Shown piece after piece: positions 14,359 through 23,235 of a DNA stretch of 28,730 nt (position 1 is the stretch's first letter; each line of letters begins with the position of its first letter). This stretch comes from Dehalococcoidia bacterium. GTDB taxonomy: Bacteria; Chloroflexota; Dehalococcoidia; JACPQF01. The position numbers and the translations under genes are program-made. Location of the stretch: NCBI GenBank assembly GCA_030650265.1, contig JAUSEJ010000604.1, positions 1-28,730 on the forward strand, in the 5' to 3' direction. A model generated the notes under the pieces. The model saw only the letters and a list, made by a program, of their open reading frames with translations, searched no databases and had not been told where the DNA came from.

Positions 14359-15224
14359 AGGTCAGTGGGGCTCCGGAGCAGTCCAACCAGATTGAACTTC
14401 TTCTGCCAGGGCATGTCACCGCGATGCGCGTTCCCTGGTGGAGCCAGTTTGATTCCAGGTGCCTTGTACATCACCTGGCCGAGAATCCTGGGGTGTCATT
14501 TCGGGTGATGAACAGCGGCCAGTACCTGGTTGGCGGATACTGGCGCGGGCGTTCCGAGATAGGTCAAGTGTTAGAAGTTATCGGGAGCAAGAACCGTCTT
14601 GAGCTGGTTCAGAGAACGGTTGAATCCTTTAGAAAGCTGGATTGCACTTTGGTTGTCCTTTCATCAGGTGAGGCAGACCGCGAAGCCAAGTGGTTTATTA
14701 AACATGGCTGGCCCCAAATCGACGAGATTGTGATCTACACTAGGGGTAGCTGTCGAATTAAGGTCGTGGCGGGTGCGAGCCTGCGATTGGAGCAGTTTCA
14801 GCCCCAAGATCTTGACGAACTCCTGGCGTTGGAGGCGGCAGCTTTTCCATTCTTATGGTGGAGCGGCAGAGTAGATTTTCTCCACTATGTATCCCTGCCC
14901 GAGGTGAGGGCGTTCGTATTGAAGGTGGAAGGTCGTATGGCTGGTTATGTCTCCTTCACCAAGAGAGGCAGACAAGGGTTTCTGGATCGGATCGCGGTCC
15001 AACCTGATTTGCAGGGGCGTGGCTATGGGGCCAAGCTGCTTCTCTTTGTGCTGGAACAACTCGATAAGGCGGGGGCCACAACGGTAGCCCTCAACACTCA
15101 GGTCACCAACCGCCGGGCCCAGAATCTTTACCAGACTTATGGTTTTGTCAGAACAGACAATATTGAACGCATCTACGGCGTGTGGCTCCCGGAGCGGGGC
15201 GATCGAAACTCGACCCGATCATAG
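14355..15224 (+). CDS. GNAT acetyltransferase, probable tandem domains
   Basis: This 289-residue protein has a C-terminal GNAT domain (about 140-280). Motif A reads AVQPDLQGRGYGAKLL (acetyl-CoA pyrophosphate loop) and motif B reads NRRAQNLYQTYGFV. The N-terminal half (about 12-130) contains IGQVLEVIGS, LVVLSSGEADREAKWFIKHGW and a DEIVIYTRG strand, which resembles a degenerate GNAT domain without a pyrophosphate loop. The substrate is unknown. It begins with TTG inside the SEDS stop (TTGA), with AGAGGGC upstream, so it is translated with the wall genes. Protein or sugar acetylation in envelope metabolism is an inference from position only. Confidence 0.88.
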   Translation: MKVSGAPEQSNQIELLLPGHVTAMRVPWWSQFDSRCLVHHLAENPGVSFRVMNSGQYLVGGYWRGRSEIGQVLEVIGSKNRLELVQRTVESFRKLDCTLVVLSSGEADREAKWFIKHGWPQIDEIVIYTRGSCRIKVVAGASLRLEQFQPQDLDELLALEAAAFPFLWWSGRVDFLHYVSLPEVRAFVLKVEGRMAGYVSFTKRGRQGFLDRIAVQPDLQGRGYGAKLLLFVLEQLDKAGATTVALNTQVTNRRAQNLYQTYGFVRTDNIERIYGVWLPERGDRNSTRS

Positions 15225-15256
15225 CCAGGCCAATTCATGATGTGATAGGAGGGGAA

Positions 15257-16465
15257 ATGCGAGTCTTAATGTTATCATGGGAGTATCCTCCCCACAACGT
15301 CGGCGGATTGGGGAAACACGTTACGGAACTGGTTCCGGCGCTCAACAAATTGGGAGTTGAGATCCATCTCATCACTCCCGATTGGAAAGGCGGGGCGCCG
15401 GAAGAAGTCGTAGCCGGTGGCGAGGCTGACACTACGGTTCATCGGATAGAACCCGGCAGGGTAGACATGATCGACTTCTTTAGTCAGGCCTTGCGAACAA
15501 ACCTGAACATCGACCTGTTCGGTAGGGGATTAGTCGATCGATTTGGTCCATTTGATATACTACATGCGCACGACTGGCTAGTGGCGCATTCGGGGATTGC
15601 TCTCAAGAACGCCTACAAGATTCCCCTGATTGCGACAATTCACGCAACCGAGCACGGTCGCAATCGAGGATGGCTGACTGGTGAGATTCAAAGAGCCATT
15701 CACAATGTGGAATGGTGGCTAACCTATGAGTCCTGGCGGGTGATCGCCTGCAGCCATTACATGAGAAGGGAAGTCGAACAAGTGTTGATGACCCCCTGGG
15801 ACAAGATTGATGTCGTGCCTAACGGCGTCGATACCAGGCGGTTTGACAGTCTGGATGGGGTCGATCTATCGGACTTTCGCGATCGCTATGCTGCCCGGGA
15901 CGAAAAGATTGTCTTTAGTGTCGGGCGAATAGTACCGGAGAAGGGCCTGCAGGTGCTGATTGAGACGGTGCCCCGTGTCCTAAACCAAAATCCCAAGACG
16001 AGATTCATCATCGCCGGTACCGGAGAGTACGCCAATCAACTAAAGCATCGGTCCCTGGAACTTGGAGTCTCGGAGAAGGTCTACTTTGCCGGCTTTATCT
16101 CCGACGAGGAGCGCGATCGGATCTTTAAGGTTGCCGACGTTGCTGTATTTCCCAGCATATATGAGCCCTTTGGCATCGTCGCTTTGGAGGCGATGGCGGC
16201 CGAGACACCGGTAGTGGTAGCTGATGTTGGTGGTTTCGCCGAGGTGGTCGATGACCACGAAACTGGCTTGAAGGCCGTCTCAGAGAACCCTGATTCCCTT
16301 GCATGGACCATACTGCACACATTATCGCAGCCAGAATGGGCGCAAGCGAGGGTAGAGAATGCCTATAAGAAAGTGCGCTCTATCTACAACTGGGATACAA
16401 TTGCCCGGCAGACAGCCGAGATCTATGAGCGAGTTGCTGCCGAACGAAAGCAGAAGGCGTGGTGA
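15257..16465 (+). CDS. GT4-family glycosyltransferase (glycogen-synthase-like)
   Basis: This 402-residue GT-B enzyme has an N-terminal MRVLMLSWEYPPHNVGGLGKH, the synthase-type glycine loop. The central block is FDILHAHDWL, then IPLIATIHATEHGR. The linker and C-terminal nucleotide-sugar domain carry VPNGVDTRRF, SVGRIVPEKGL and E303-PFGIVAL-E311, the retaining-type E-x7-E. Substrates could be a glycan, trehalose-like compound or glycolipid; the sequence alone does not say. ATG at 15257 has a near-perfect Shine-Dalgarno AGGAGG 6 nt upstream; longer frames have none. It follows the GNAT gene by 32 nt in the same operon. Confidence 0.93.
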   Translation: MRVLMLSWEYPPHNVGGLGKHVTELVPALNKLGVEIHLITPDWKGGAPEEVVAGGEADTTVHRIEPGRVDMIDFFSQALRTNLNIDLFGRGLVDRFGPFDILHAHDWLVAHSGIALKNAYKIPLIATIHATEHGRNRGWLTGEIQRAIHNVEWWLTYESWRVIACSHYMRREVEQVLMTPWDKIDVVPNGVDTRRFDSLDGVDLSDFRDRYAARDEKIVFSVGRIVPEKGLQVLIETVPRVLNQNPKTRFIIAGTGEYANQLKHRSLELGVSEKVYFAGFISDEERDRIFKVADVAVFPSIYEPFGIVALEAMAAETPVVVADVGGFAEVVDDHETGLKAVSENPDSLAWTILHTLSQPEWAQARVENAYKKVRSIYNWDTIARQTAEIYERVAAERKQKAW

Positions 16466-16466
16466 T

Positions 16467-16531
16467 AGGGTTGAGGGTTGAGTGTTTAGGGTTGAGGGCG
16501 GACGACGAACATCCGCTCAACCCTCAACCCT
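16467..16531. repeat. GGGTTGA heptad repeats with 16-bp inverted repeat
   Basis: AGGGTTGAGGGTTGAG (16467-16482) has a perfect reverse complement at 16516-16531. A third copy, TAGGGTTGAGGG (16487-16498), lies between them. The block fills most of the gap between the glycosyltransferase and pdp. There is no U-run after the stem, so it is not a standard terminator. It resembles a dispersed palindromic element. Confidence 0.8.
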
Positions 16532-16550
16532 CTAATTTACGGAGGTATCT

Positions 16551-17855
16551 TTGCGAGCGGTCGATCTTATTGCCAGGAAGAGGGACAATCAGGCGCTAAC
16601 TGAAGAGGAGATTCGCTTTTTCGTCCATGGCTATACCAGCGGCGATATTCCCGATAGTCAGATGGCGGCTCTCCTGATGGCCATCGTCTGGCGGGGAATG
16701 GAAGACCCGGAGCTACAGGCCCTTACCGACGCAATGGTGAGTTCGGGAGTCAGGCTGGACCTGGAAGGGCTTGGCATAGTCGCAGTCGATAAGCATAGCA
16801 CGGGCGGGGTAGGCGATAAGACTACTCTCGTTCTTCTCCCTATGCTGGCGGCCATCGGGGTGCCCGTAGCGAAAATGTCAGGGCGCGGTCTTGGTTTCAC
16901 GGGTGGCACCCTGGACAAGCTGGAGTCCTTTACGAATTTCAAGGTCGCACTCTCCAAGGAGGAATTCATTGCCAATTTGCGGAGGCACGGCATCGTTGTG
17001 GCTGCCCAAACGGCTGACCTTGTCCCGGCGGATGGCAAGATGTACGCGCTGAGGGATATTACCGCAACGGTCGACAGCATTCCGTTGATTGCAAGCAGTA
17101 TTATGAGCAAAAAGATTGCCGGTGGAGCCCACGCCATTATGCTCGATGTCAAGAGCGGTCGAGGCGCTTTCATGCAGAACCAGGCGCAAGCCGGGGCGTT
17201 AGCCAATACCATGATCGGCATTGGGCGGAAGGCAGGCAAGAAGATGGTGGCCGTGATCTCTGACATGAGTCAGCCCCTTGGCTCTGCGGTGGGCAACGCA
17301 CTCGAGGTGAAAGAGGCAATCCAAACCCTGCGAGGTGAGGGGCCTGCTGATCTGCTTGAGCTCTGTCTAACTTTGGGTGCGAACCTGGCTGTGGCCTCCG
17401 GCATCAAGAAAGACATCGACAAAACCAGGTCGGAACTGCGGGCATCTATTCAGAGCGGTATGGCCTTGTCCAAGTTGGCGGAATTGGTCGCCTCGCAGGG
17501 CGGAAAGGAAGAAGAGGTCTACGATCCTTCCCGTTTGCCTGCGGCGCCGGTAGTTAGAAGCATAACAGCTACTCGCAGTGCAGTACTTGTGGGAATAGAC
17601 GCCAGGGTCATTGGCGGCATGGCCGGCCGCCTGGGCGGAGGCAGGAACAGGAAAGGCGAGGCTATCGACCATGCCGTGGGCCTGCTAATAAAGGCGAGAG
17701 TCGGGGCGCAGATTCTGCCGGGCTCGGAACTAGTCGAAGTGCACGCCCGTCGCATCGAAGACGCCCTTGCCGTGGAGCAAGAGTTGCTCGCCGCCTTTGA
17801 GCTAGGGGATGAAGCGATCCAGTCGCCTCCTCTGATCCATCTCATTTTGGGTTAG
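16551..17855 (+). CDS. pdp: Pyrimidine-nucleoside phosphorylase
   Basis: This 434-residue enzyme splits uridine and thymidine/deoxyuridine phosphorolytically to base and (deoxy)ribose-1-phosphate in nucleoside salvage. The family signature is present: VAVDKHSTGGVGDKTT (78-92, phosphate and substrate), KMSGRGLGFTGGTLDKLES, the KKIAGG region, and a C-terminal alpha/beta domain with MAGRLGGGRNRKGEAIDHAVG. The C-terminal part and length match Pdp of Gram-positive bacteria more than deoA of enterics, though the two names overlap. TTG at 16551 follows GGAGG by 5 nt. It is downstream of the heptad-repeat element and convergent with rel. Confidence 0.94.
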   Translation: MRAVDLIARKRDNQALTEEEIRFFVHGYTSGDIPDSQMAALLMAIVWRGMEDPELQALTDAMVSSGVRLDLEGLGIVAVDKHSTGGVGDKTTLVLLPMLAAIGVPVAKMSGRGLGFTGGTLDKLESFTNFKVALSKEEFIANLRRHGIVVAAQTADLVPADGKMYALRDITATVDSIPLIASSIMSKKIAGGAHAIMLDVKSGRGAFMQNQAQAGALANTMIGIGRKAGKKMVAVISDMSQPLGSAVGNALEVKEAIQTLRGEGPADLLELCLTLGANLAVASGIKKDIDKTRSELRASIQSGMALSKLAELVASQGGKEEEVYDPSRLPAAPVVRSITATRSAVLVGIDARVIGGMAGRLGGGRNRKGEAIDHAVGLLIKARVGAQILPGSELVEVHARRIEDALAVEQELLAAFELGDEAIQSPPLIHLILG

Positions 17856-17919
17856 TCATTCTATTTTAGGAGTTAGAGTCTGGTCACCCGTTTGTCAAAA
17901 TGAAACTCGCAAGACTGGC

Positions 17920-20076
17920 CTAAGCGCGGGCCACGGATACGATTCCTCTCACTCCCTCGATCTTGGCGAGAACTTTGCTCAATTGCTCTATGCCGGTGGT
18001 TTCTATTGTCATAGTTATGGTGGCGGTGCGGTCGCTTCGGGACTGAGTGCTAACGGCCGCCATGTTCACCTTCTGTTCTGAAACGATCGTCGTCACGTCT
18101 CGCAGCAGCCCGACCCGGTCTACGGCCTCCATGCGTACCATCACTGGATAGAGCTGGGCAGTAGAGCGACCCCAGTCCACCTTGATCAGACGCTCCTTCT
18201 CGTCCTCGTTGACTACATTTAGGCAATCGGCACGATGGATGGTTACGCCCCTTGAACGAGTTATGTAGCCGACAATTGGATCTCCTGGCAACGGACTGCA
18301 GCACTGAGCCAGGTGGGTAAGAAGATCGCCGATGCCCAGAACTTCGACAGCAGAGGAGGAAATATTACCACGTGGTAGCGCCTCGGGAAGCGTGTGGCGA
18401 TCCTCCTGGGCAGCCAGTCGTGTGGCGATCTGGGCGGTATTGATCTCGCCGCAGCCGATAGCAGCGTGGAAGTCGTCAAGCTTGTCGAATTTGAAGATCC
18501 GAGCGATCTCCTCTTCCTTTGCCAGGCTCAGGGCAAGCCGCTTGAACTCCTTTTCCAGAAGTTCCTTGCCCCTTTCGACGTTGTCCCCGCGCTCCTGTTT
18601 TCTGAACCACTGCCTGATCTTCTCTTTGGAATGGGAGGTTCGAACATAGCCAAGGTTCGGATTTAGCCAATCACGGCTGGGACCTTTTGATTGCTTTGAG
18701 GAGATAATCTCGACGATATCGCCATTCTGCAACTGGTAGTCCAGGTGTACCAGACGACCGTTCACTTTTCCCCCGACGCAACGGTGGCCGAGGTCTGTGT
18801 GAATCCGATAGGCAAAATCGAGGGGAGTTGAGCCGGCGGGAAGGTCCTTAATCTCCCCGCGCGGAGTGTAGACGAAGACCTGATCGCGGAACATATCGGT
18901 CTTTATGGATTCCACGAACTCTCTGGCGCCGGACAGGTCTTTCTGCCACTCGATCAACTGGCGGAGCCAGGCGATCTTCTCGTCAAATTTGACGTCCTTC
19001 TTGGCTCCTTCCTTATATCGCCAATGAGCCGCGATTCCGTACTCAGCGAGGCGATGCATTTCCCGGGAGCGGATTTGGATCTCCAAAGGCTTGCCGCCGA
19101 GGCAGACAACGGTCGTATGTAGTGACTGGTACATACTCTCTTTGGGGTTGGCGATGTAATCGTCGAACTGACCCGGAATCGGATGCCAGAGACTGTGCAC
19201 CACTCCAAGCGCGCTGTAGCAGTCCTGCAGGTCGTCGACCAGCACCCGAACGGCGAGGAGATCGTAGATCTGGTCGAAGTTCTTGCCCTGGCTGGCGTAC
19301 TTCTCCATTTTCTTATGAATACTGTAGATGTGTTTCGGCCTGCCAGATATGTCGGCCGCAATCCCGGCCAGACCTAACTCGTCCTGCAACACTGTAACTA
19401 CTTTCTCGATGTACGACTCCCTTGAGGTGCGGCGACTGGCGATCAGCTTGGCGATCTCCTTGTATCGCTCGGGATCGAGATAGTGGAAGGAAAGATCCTC
19501 GAGTTCCCACTTCAGTTGCCAAATGCCCAAGCGAGATGCTAATGGAGCGAATATCTCCATAGTCTCTTCCGCGATGGCCTTACGCCTGGCATCCGGCATG
19601 AAGGAGAGGGTTCTCATGTTGTGGAGGCGATCCGCCAGTTTGATGAGAACTACCCGAATGTCCTCGGCCATGGCGATGAACATCTTGCGAAGGTTCTCGG
19701 CTTGGGAATCGATCTCGTCGGTCCGCTTCGACTTAGCGGCGCTGCCCCGCTCATGCCAGGCCAATCGGCTCAACTTGGTTACGCCGTCAACGAGAACACC
19801 CACTCCGTGGCCGAAGCGCTCTTCGATCACTTTGAGAGGAATGCCGCAATCTTCCGGTACGTCGTGAAGCAGGGCTGCCTGGATCGCTTCGGCGTCCAGG
19901 CGAAGGTCGGCTACAGTCATGGCGGTTTGAACAGGGTGTTCGACAAAAGGCCCGCCGGATCGTCTGGTCTGCAGCCCGTGCGCCTCAGCGGCGAACTCAT
20001 AGGCCTTCTTGATCGCCTCGACTCCGTCTGGAGTCAGGTATTCGCTTGCCTTGACGATCAGTTCTTCCAACGGCAT
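17920..20076 (-). CDS. rel: Bifunctional (p)ppGpp synthetase/hydrolase Rel
   Basis: The 718-residue protein has the long RSH layout. The N-terminal HD hydrolase (about 20-190) carries HPVQ, LLHDVPED and KLADRLHNMRTL. The synthetase (about 210-370) carries YSIHKKMEKY, FDQIYDLLAVRVLV and ESMYQSLHTTV. A TGS domain (about 395-460: VFVYTPRGEIKDLPAGSTPLDFAYRIH) follows, and the C-terminus holds a zinc-finger-like conserved Cys region and ACT (about 640-718). Both catalytic halves look intact. It makes ppGpp/pppGpp from GTP/GDP on starved ribosomes and degrades it. HDVPED replaces the commoner HDVVED. It has its own promoter in the 123-nt gap after tgt. Confidence 0.95.
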   Translation of the reverse strand: MPLEELIVKASEYLTPDGVEAIKKAYEFAAEAHGLQTRRSGGPFVEHPVQTAMTVADLRLDAEAIQAALLHDVPEDCGIPLKVIEERFGHGVGVLVDGVTKLSRLAWHERGSAAKSKRTDEIDSQAENLRKMFIAMAEDIRVVLIKLADRLHNMRTLSFMPDARRKAIAEETMEIFAPLASRLGIWQLKWELEDLSFHYLDPERYKEIAKLIASRRTSRESYIEKVVTVLQDELGLAGIAADISGRPKHIYSIHKKMEKYASQGKNFDQIYDLLAVRVLVDDLQDCYSALGVVHSLWHPIPGQFDDYIANPKESMYQSLHTTVVCLGGKPLEIQIRSREMHRLAEYGIAAHWRYKEGAKKDVKFDEKIAWLRQLIEWQKDLSGAREFVESIKTDMFRDQVFVYTPRGEIKDLPAGSTPLDFAYRIHTDLGHRCVGGKVNGRLVHLDYQLQNGDIVEIISSKQSKGPSRDWLNPNLGYVRTSHSKEKIRQWFRKQERGDNVERGKELLEKEFKRLALSLAKEEEIARIFKFDKLDDFHAAIGCGEINTAQIATRLAAQEDRHTLPEALPRGNISSSAVEVLGIGDLLTHLAQCCSPLPGDPIVGYITRSRGVTIHRADCLNVVNEDEKERLIKVDWGRSTAQLYPVMVRMEAVDRVGLLRDVTTIVSEQKVNMAAVSTQSRSDRTATITMTIETTGIEQLSKVLAKIEGVRGIVSVARA

Positions 20077-20146
20077 GTTGCTAGTCCCAACCTATCTCGC
20101 CTGGAACGGTCCGTGATTTCTGGGAACGCAGAAAATAGCCTTATCA

Positions 20147-20176
20147 AGTATAACCCACATGGGGGCAGGAAGGCAA
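20147..20176 (-). promoter_or_regulatory. rel promoter
   Basis: On the minus strand TTGCCT (20171-20176) and TATACT (20147-20152) have an 18-nt spacer. The leader of about 65 nt contains a small hairpin TTTCTG-N6-CAGAAA. Confidence 0.65.
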
Positions 20177-20199
20177 TTGGCGAGCGAAGGGTCAGACAG

Positions 20200-21381
20200 C
20201 TAGCATTTCTTGGCCCTCTGGGCATCGAGCCATTTCTGCTTCTGGGCAATTCGGACGGACTGATCAGTGGTGCGATAGCCGTCGAGGAACGCACCTTTGA
20301 AGGCAGGGAAAGTGCCGTCGAATATAGTTTGGCGCATGCGGGACATCAGACACTGGAGGAAGCGAAGGTTGTGTATAGTTGCCAAACGGTGGCCGAGAAG
20401 CTCTTCAGCCTTGAACAGGTGGTGGAGGTACGCGGCGCTAAAGCGCTGGCAGGTGTAGCAGTCGCAACCGATCTCTATGGGCTCGTCCATAAGTTTGAAG
20501 CCGGCGTTTCGGATGTTCTTCCTTCCTGAGCTGGAGAAGAGGGCGCCGTTCCTGGCTATGCGAGTTGGTAGAACAGCATCGAACATGTCGATGCCCCGGG
20601 AGACGCCCTCCACGAGGTCCTCGGGCGATCCTACTCCCATCAGGTACCTTGGCCTATCCCCTGGGAGCATTGCCACAGATTCCTCGATCATGGTGTTCAT
20701 GACATCTTTGGGCTCGCCTAGACTAAGACCGCCCAGAGCGTAGCCGGGAAAGCCGAGACTGGCAATGAAAGAAGCCGAACGGCGACGCAAGTCAGGGAAG
20801 GTTCCTCCCTGGACGATCCCGAAGAGGGCTTGCGTGGGTCGACTGTGGGCTGCCAGGCACTCTGCGGCCCACCGATGCGTGCGCTCCATCGACCGCTCAA
20901 TGTCTTCACGGGCTTCACCATAGGGAGCGCAGTCGTCGAAGGCCATGATGATGTCGGCGCCTATCTCTTCTTGCACCTGAATAACCGAGGTCGGGGTGAA
21001 GAGATGCTGACTGCCGTCGATGTGGGATTTGAACACAACCCCTGAGTCGTCAATCTTTCTTAGATGACCGAGGCTGAAGACTTGAAATCCGCCGCTGTCG
21101 GTGAGGATAGGCCCGTCCCAGCCCATGAAACGGTGAATCCCACCAAAGGCTGAGATGACGTTAATGCCAGGGCGCAGATAGAGATGGTAGGTGTTTGCAA
21201 GTATGACGGATGCCCCGAGGTCCTTTAGTTCGTCCGGAGTGAGCGTTTTAACAGTGGCTTGAGTACCAACAGGCATGAAGACGGGCGTCTTGATTTCGCC
21301 ACGAGGTGTGCTAAAGGTGGAGGAGCGGGCCGAGGTCCGGGGGCAATTGGAATGAACTGTGAATGCAAAACTGTCCGCCAA
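20200..21381 (-). CDS. tgt: tRNA-guanine transglycosylase
   Basis: Tgt swaps G34 for preQ1 in tRNAs with GUN anticodons on the queuosine path. Catalytic Asp95 (TDSGGFQVF), the MFDAVLPTRIARNGALF segment with the nucleophile Asp, GIVQGG, and the zinc site CDCYTC followed by H are all present in a 393-residue normal-length enzyme. The start is TTG at 21381 with GGGAGAGG 2-5 nt upstream, 11 nt after the rpoD stop, so it is probably co-transcribed with rpoD. No preQ1 riboswitch or other queuosine genes are visible. Confidence 0.96.
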   Translation of the reverse strand: MADSFAFTVHSNCPRTSARSSTFSTPRGEIKTPVFMPVGTQATVKTLTPDELKDLGASVILANTYHLYLRPGINVISAFGGIHRFMGWDGPILTDSGGFQVFSLGHLRKIDDSGVVFKSHIDGSQHLFTPTSVIQVQEEIGADIIMAFDDCAPYGEAREDIERSMERTHRWAAECLAAHSRPTQALFGIVQGGTFPDLRRRSASFIASLGFPGYALGGLSLGEPKDVMNTMIEESVAMLPGDRPRYLMGVGSPEDLVEGVSRGIDMFDAVLPTRIARNGALFSSSGRKNIRNAGFKLMDEPIEIGCDCYTCQRFSAAYLHHLFKAEELLGHRLATIHNLRFLQCLMSRMRQTIFDGTFPAFKGAFLDGYRTTDQSVRIAQKQKWLDAQRAKKC

Positions 21382-21392
21382 TACCTCTCCCG

Positions 21393-23021
21393 CTACTCCA
21401 GGTAGTCTCTTAACTTGTCGCTTCGACCGGGATGGCGCAATTTATCAAGGGCCTGCGCTTCGATCTGTCTTATCCGCTCGCGTGTAAGCCCTACCTCGCG
21501 ACCGACTTCTTCGAGAGTACGACTCTGGCCGTCTTCGAGGCCGAACCGCAGAACCAGGACCTCCCTCTCGCGGGGGGTTAGAGTGCGCATGACGTCTTCG
21601 ATCTGCTCGCGCAGCAGTTGATGAGAAGCGGCTTCGACGGGTGATGGCCCGGCCCGGTCGATGATAAAGTCCGAGAGATGACTCTCCTCGTCCTCGCCGA
21701 CCGGCGTTTCCAGAGAGATGGGCTGCTGTGCAGACTTCATTATGTCGCGCACCCGCTTTGAAGCATGTCTGATCTTGCCCCTGACTGGCGTTGGCGCCAG
21801 GCGCGACCTAAGGGCGCCAGATCGAAGGATATGCTCGCGTCGAATCTCTTCCGGCGTCATATCCATGCGCTCCGGGGCATAGAGTGGCATTCGCTCGTTA
21901 GCATGCTCGACAAGTTGGACTTCCGACGCTTCATCGATGAAGCCCATCATTAGTCCAACCTCGTCCTCGCGAGGCTCGCGACCAAGTTCCTGCAACAAAG
22001 CGCGCTGCACTCTCAAGAGGCGCGTCAGGGTGTCGACCATATGGACAGGAATGCGGATAGTTCTGGCCTGATCGGCTATTGCCCGACTAATGGCCTGCCT
22101 GATCCACCAGGTCGCATATGTGCTGAATTTGAACCCTCGCCGGTAGTCGAATTTGTCCACGGCCCGCATCAGGCCCACGTTGCCCTCCTGAATTAGATCG
22201 AGAAGCCTCAGACCCCTACCGAGGTGTTTTCTCGCCACGCTCACTACGAGGCGGAGGTTTGCCTCAATCAGTCGCTGTTGGGATCGACACGCTTCATCTC
22301 TTACGGCAACGAAATGAGTGCTGAGCTGTGTAGTCAATAGAGCACAGGTCTTGCGTTCCGTAGCTACGCTAGGCAAACGACCGCCGATACGACCGCCCAG
22401 GGCATCGCTGATCTCATGGGGTAGAAGACGGGTGTCCACGGAGAACTCTGTGACTCTGGCCTCAGCCTTTGCGTATGGCAGGTTCAACCTTGTTCCGACG
22501 TTTCCAATGAAATCGGAACTGAGTTCGCCGTCAAGAAGGTCTCTCACAGCGCGGTGTCTCAGCAGTTGTCGCACGGTTGCTTCTACTGGCGCTCGACTCC
22601 AGTCAGCCAAAATGGCTAGTAGCCCTCTGTTCCAGTGGAAGCGTTCGTAAAGATATACGGCTATGTCGACGGAAGAAGGTTTCATTTCAAGGTCTTGCGC
22701 TAGCTGCACCTCGATGGCTCTGAGAACCTTTCCCTCCTCGATATGGCGGGCAAACCGCTTCTCCTCCTCAGTAGTCAGTAGATCGGTGCGGCCGATTTCC
22801 CGCAAATACATTCGAACCGGATCTTCTAGTTCCAGTTCCTCCAGATCAATGACAGGCTCGTCCGCAACGTCTGGTTCTTCCTCTATGACGTGCAGATCCT
22901 CTTCCCACGAAGAAATGGGAATCGTCAACTCGCCAACCAGTTCATCGCTGGATAGCGGGTTATGACGGCGAACGCTCTCGTTGTTTTGCAGATGACCGTG
23001 AATATCAAGATGTTCTTCCAT
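21393..23021 (-). CDS. rpoD: Primary sigma factor (sigma-70/SigA)
   Basis: This 542-residue protein is the housekeeping sigma factor. Region 1.2 ([22 protein letters not shown], about 66-87) is followed by a helical non-conserved stretch. Region 2 ([16 protein letters not shown] through [18 protein letters not shown]) holds the -10-recognising helices. Region 3 follows, and region 4 at the C-terminus has the helix-turn-helix [24 protein letters not shown] that reads -35 elements. This predicts the TTGACA/TATAAT promoters seen across the window. ATG at 23021 is chosen because GGGAGGTGG is 5-6 nt upstream; the longer frame from 23075 would begin before that site. A classical region 1.1 is not obvious. 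tgt follows in the same unit. Confidence 0.95.
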   Translation of the reverse strand: MEEHLDIHGHLQNNESVRRHNPLSSDELVGELTIPISSWEEDLHVIEEEPDVADEPVIDLEELELEDPVRMYLREIGRTDLLTTEEEKRFARHIEEGKVLRAIEVQLAQDLEMKPSSVDIAVYLYERFHWNRGLLAILADWSRAPVEATVRQLLRHRAVRDLLDGELSSDFIGNVGTRLNLPYAKAEARVTEFSVDTRLLPHEISDALGGRIGGRLPSVATERKTCALLTTQLSTHFVAVRDEACRSQQRLIEANLRLVVSVARKHLGRGLRLLDLIQEGNVGLMRAVDKFDYRRGFKFSTYATWWIRQAISRAIADQARTIRIPVHMVDTLTRLLRVQRALLQELGREPREDEVGLMMGFIDEASEVQLVEHANERMPLYAPERMDMTPEEIRREHILRSGALRSRLAPTPVRGKIRHASKRVRDIMKSAQQPISLETPVGEDEESHLSDFIIDRAGPSPVEAASHQLLREQIEDVMRTLTPREREVLVLRFGLEDGQSRTLEEVGREVGLTRERIRQIEAQALDKLRHPGRSDKLRDYLE

Positions 23022-23122
23022 CCGTATCCACCTCCCTGCCTTAGGACGTCCAGGGAAACCAGTTGTGTTATGCAAAAAGCGTGACCTACCAATTCAAAGT
23101 CCGGGACATGCCAAACTAGTGA

Positions 23123-23131
23123 ATTATAACA
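23123..23131 (-). promoter_or_regulatory. rpoD promoter of extended -10 type
   Basis: On the minus strand TGTTATAAT contains a perfect -10 (TATAAT at 23123-23128) with the TGn extension and no good -35 at 16-18 nt. Leader length is about 95 nt. Nothing else recognisable is seen between here and rpoD. Confidence 0.55.
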
Positions 23132-23200
23132 CTTTTTGATGAGTAACTCCATACTTTGGCACGAATCTCGAGAGGAATTTCAGAATCGAGAAGATATTGC

Positions 23201-23229
23201 TTCACTACTGGCCCGGATTATGGTATACT
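23201..23229 (+). promoter_or_regulatory. Plus-strand promoter for an unannotated RNA
   Basis: TTCACT (23201-23206) and TATACT (23224-23229) have a 17-nt spacer, with TGG forming an extended -10. Initiation near 23236 precedes the structured region that follows. Confidence 0.5.
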
Positions 23230-23235
23230 AAAGTG

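Noticed and set aside
16467..16531. Intrinsic terminator after the glycosyltransferase
   Set aside because: The long stem is not followed by a U-run, and pdp follows directly with a good SD.
16658..17266. 202-codon minus-strand frame opposite pdp
   Set aside because: Antisense shadow of conserved phosphorylase codons; composition is not protein-like.
19621..20529. 302-codon plus-strand frame across rel and tgt
   Set aside because: Spans two conserved genes and the rel promoter on the other strand; no SD or domain.
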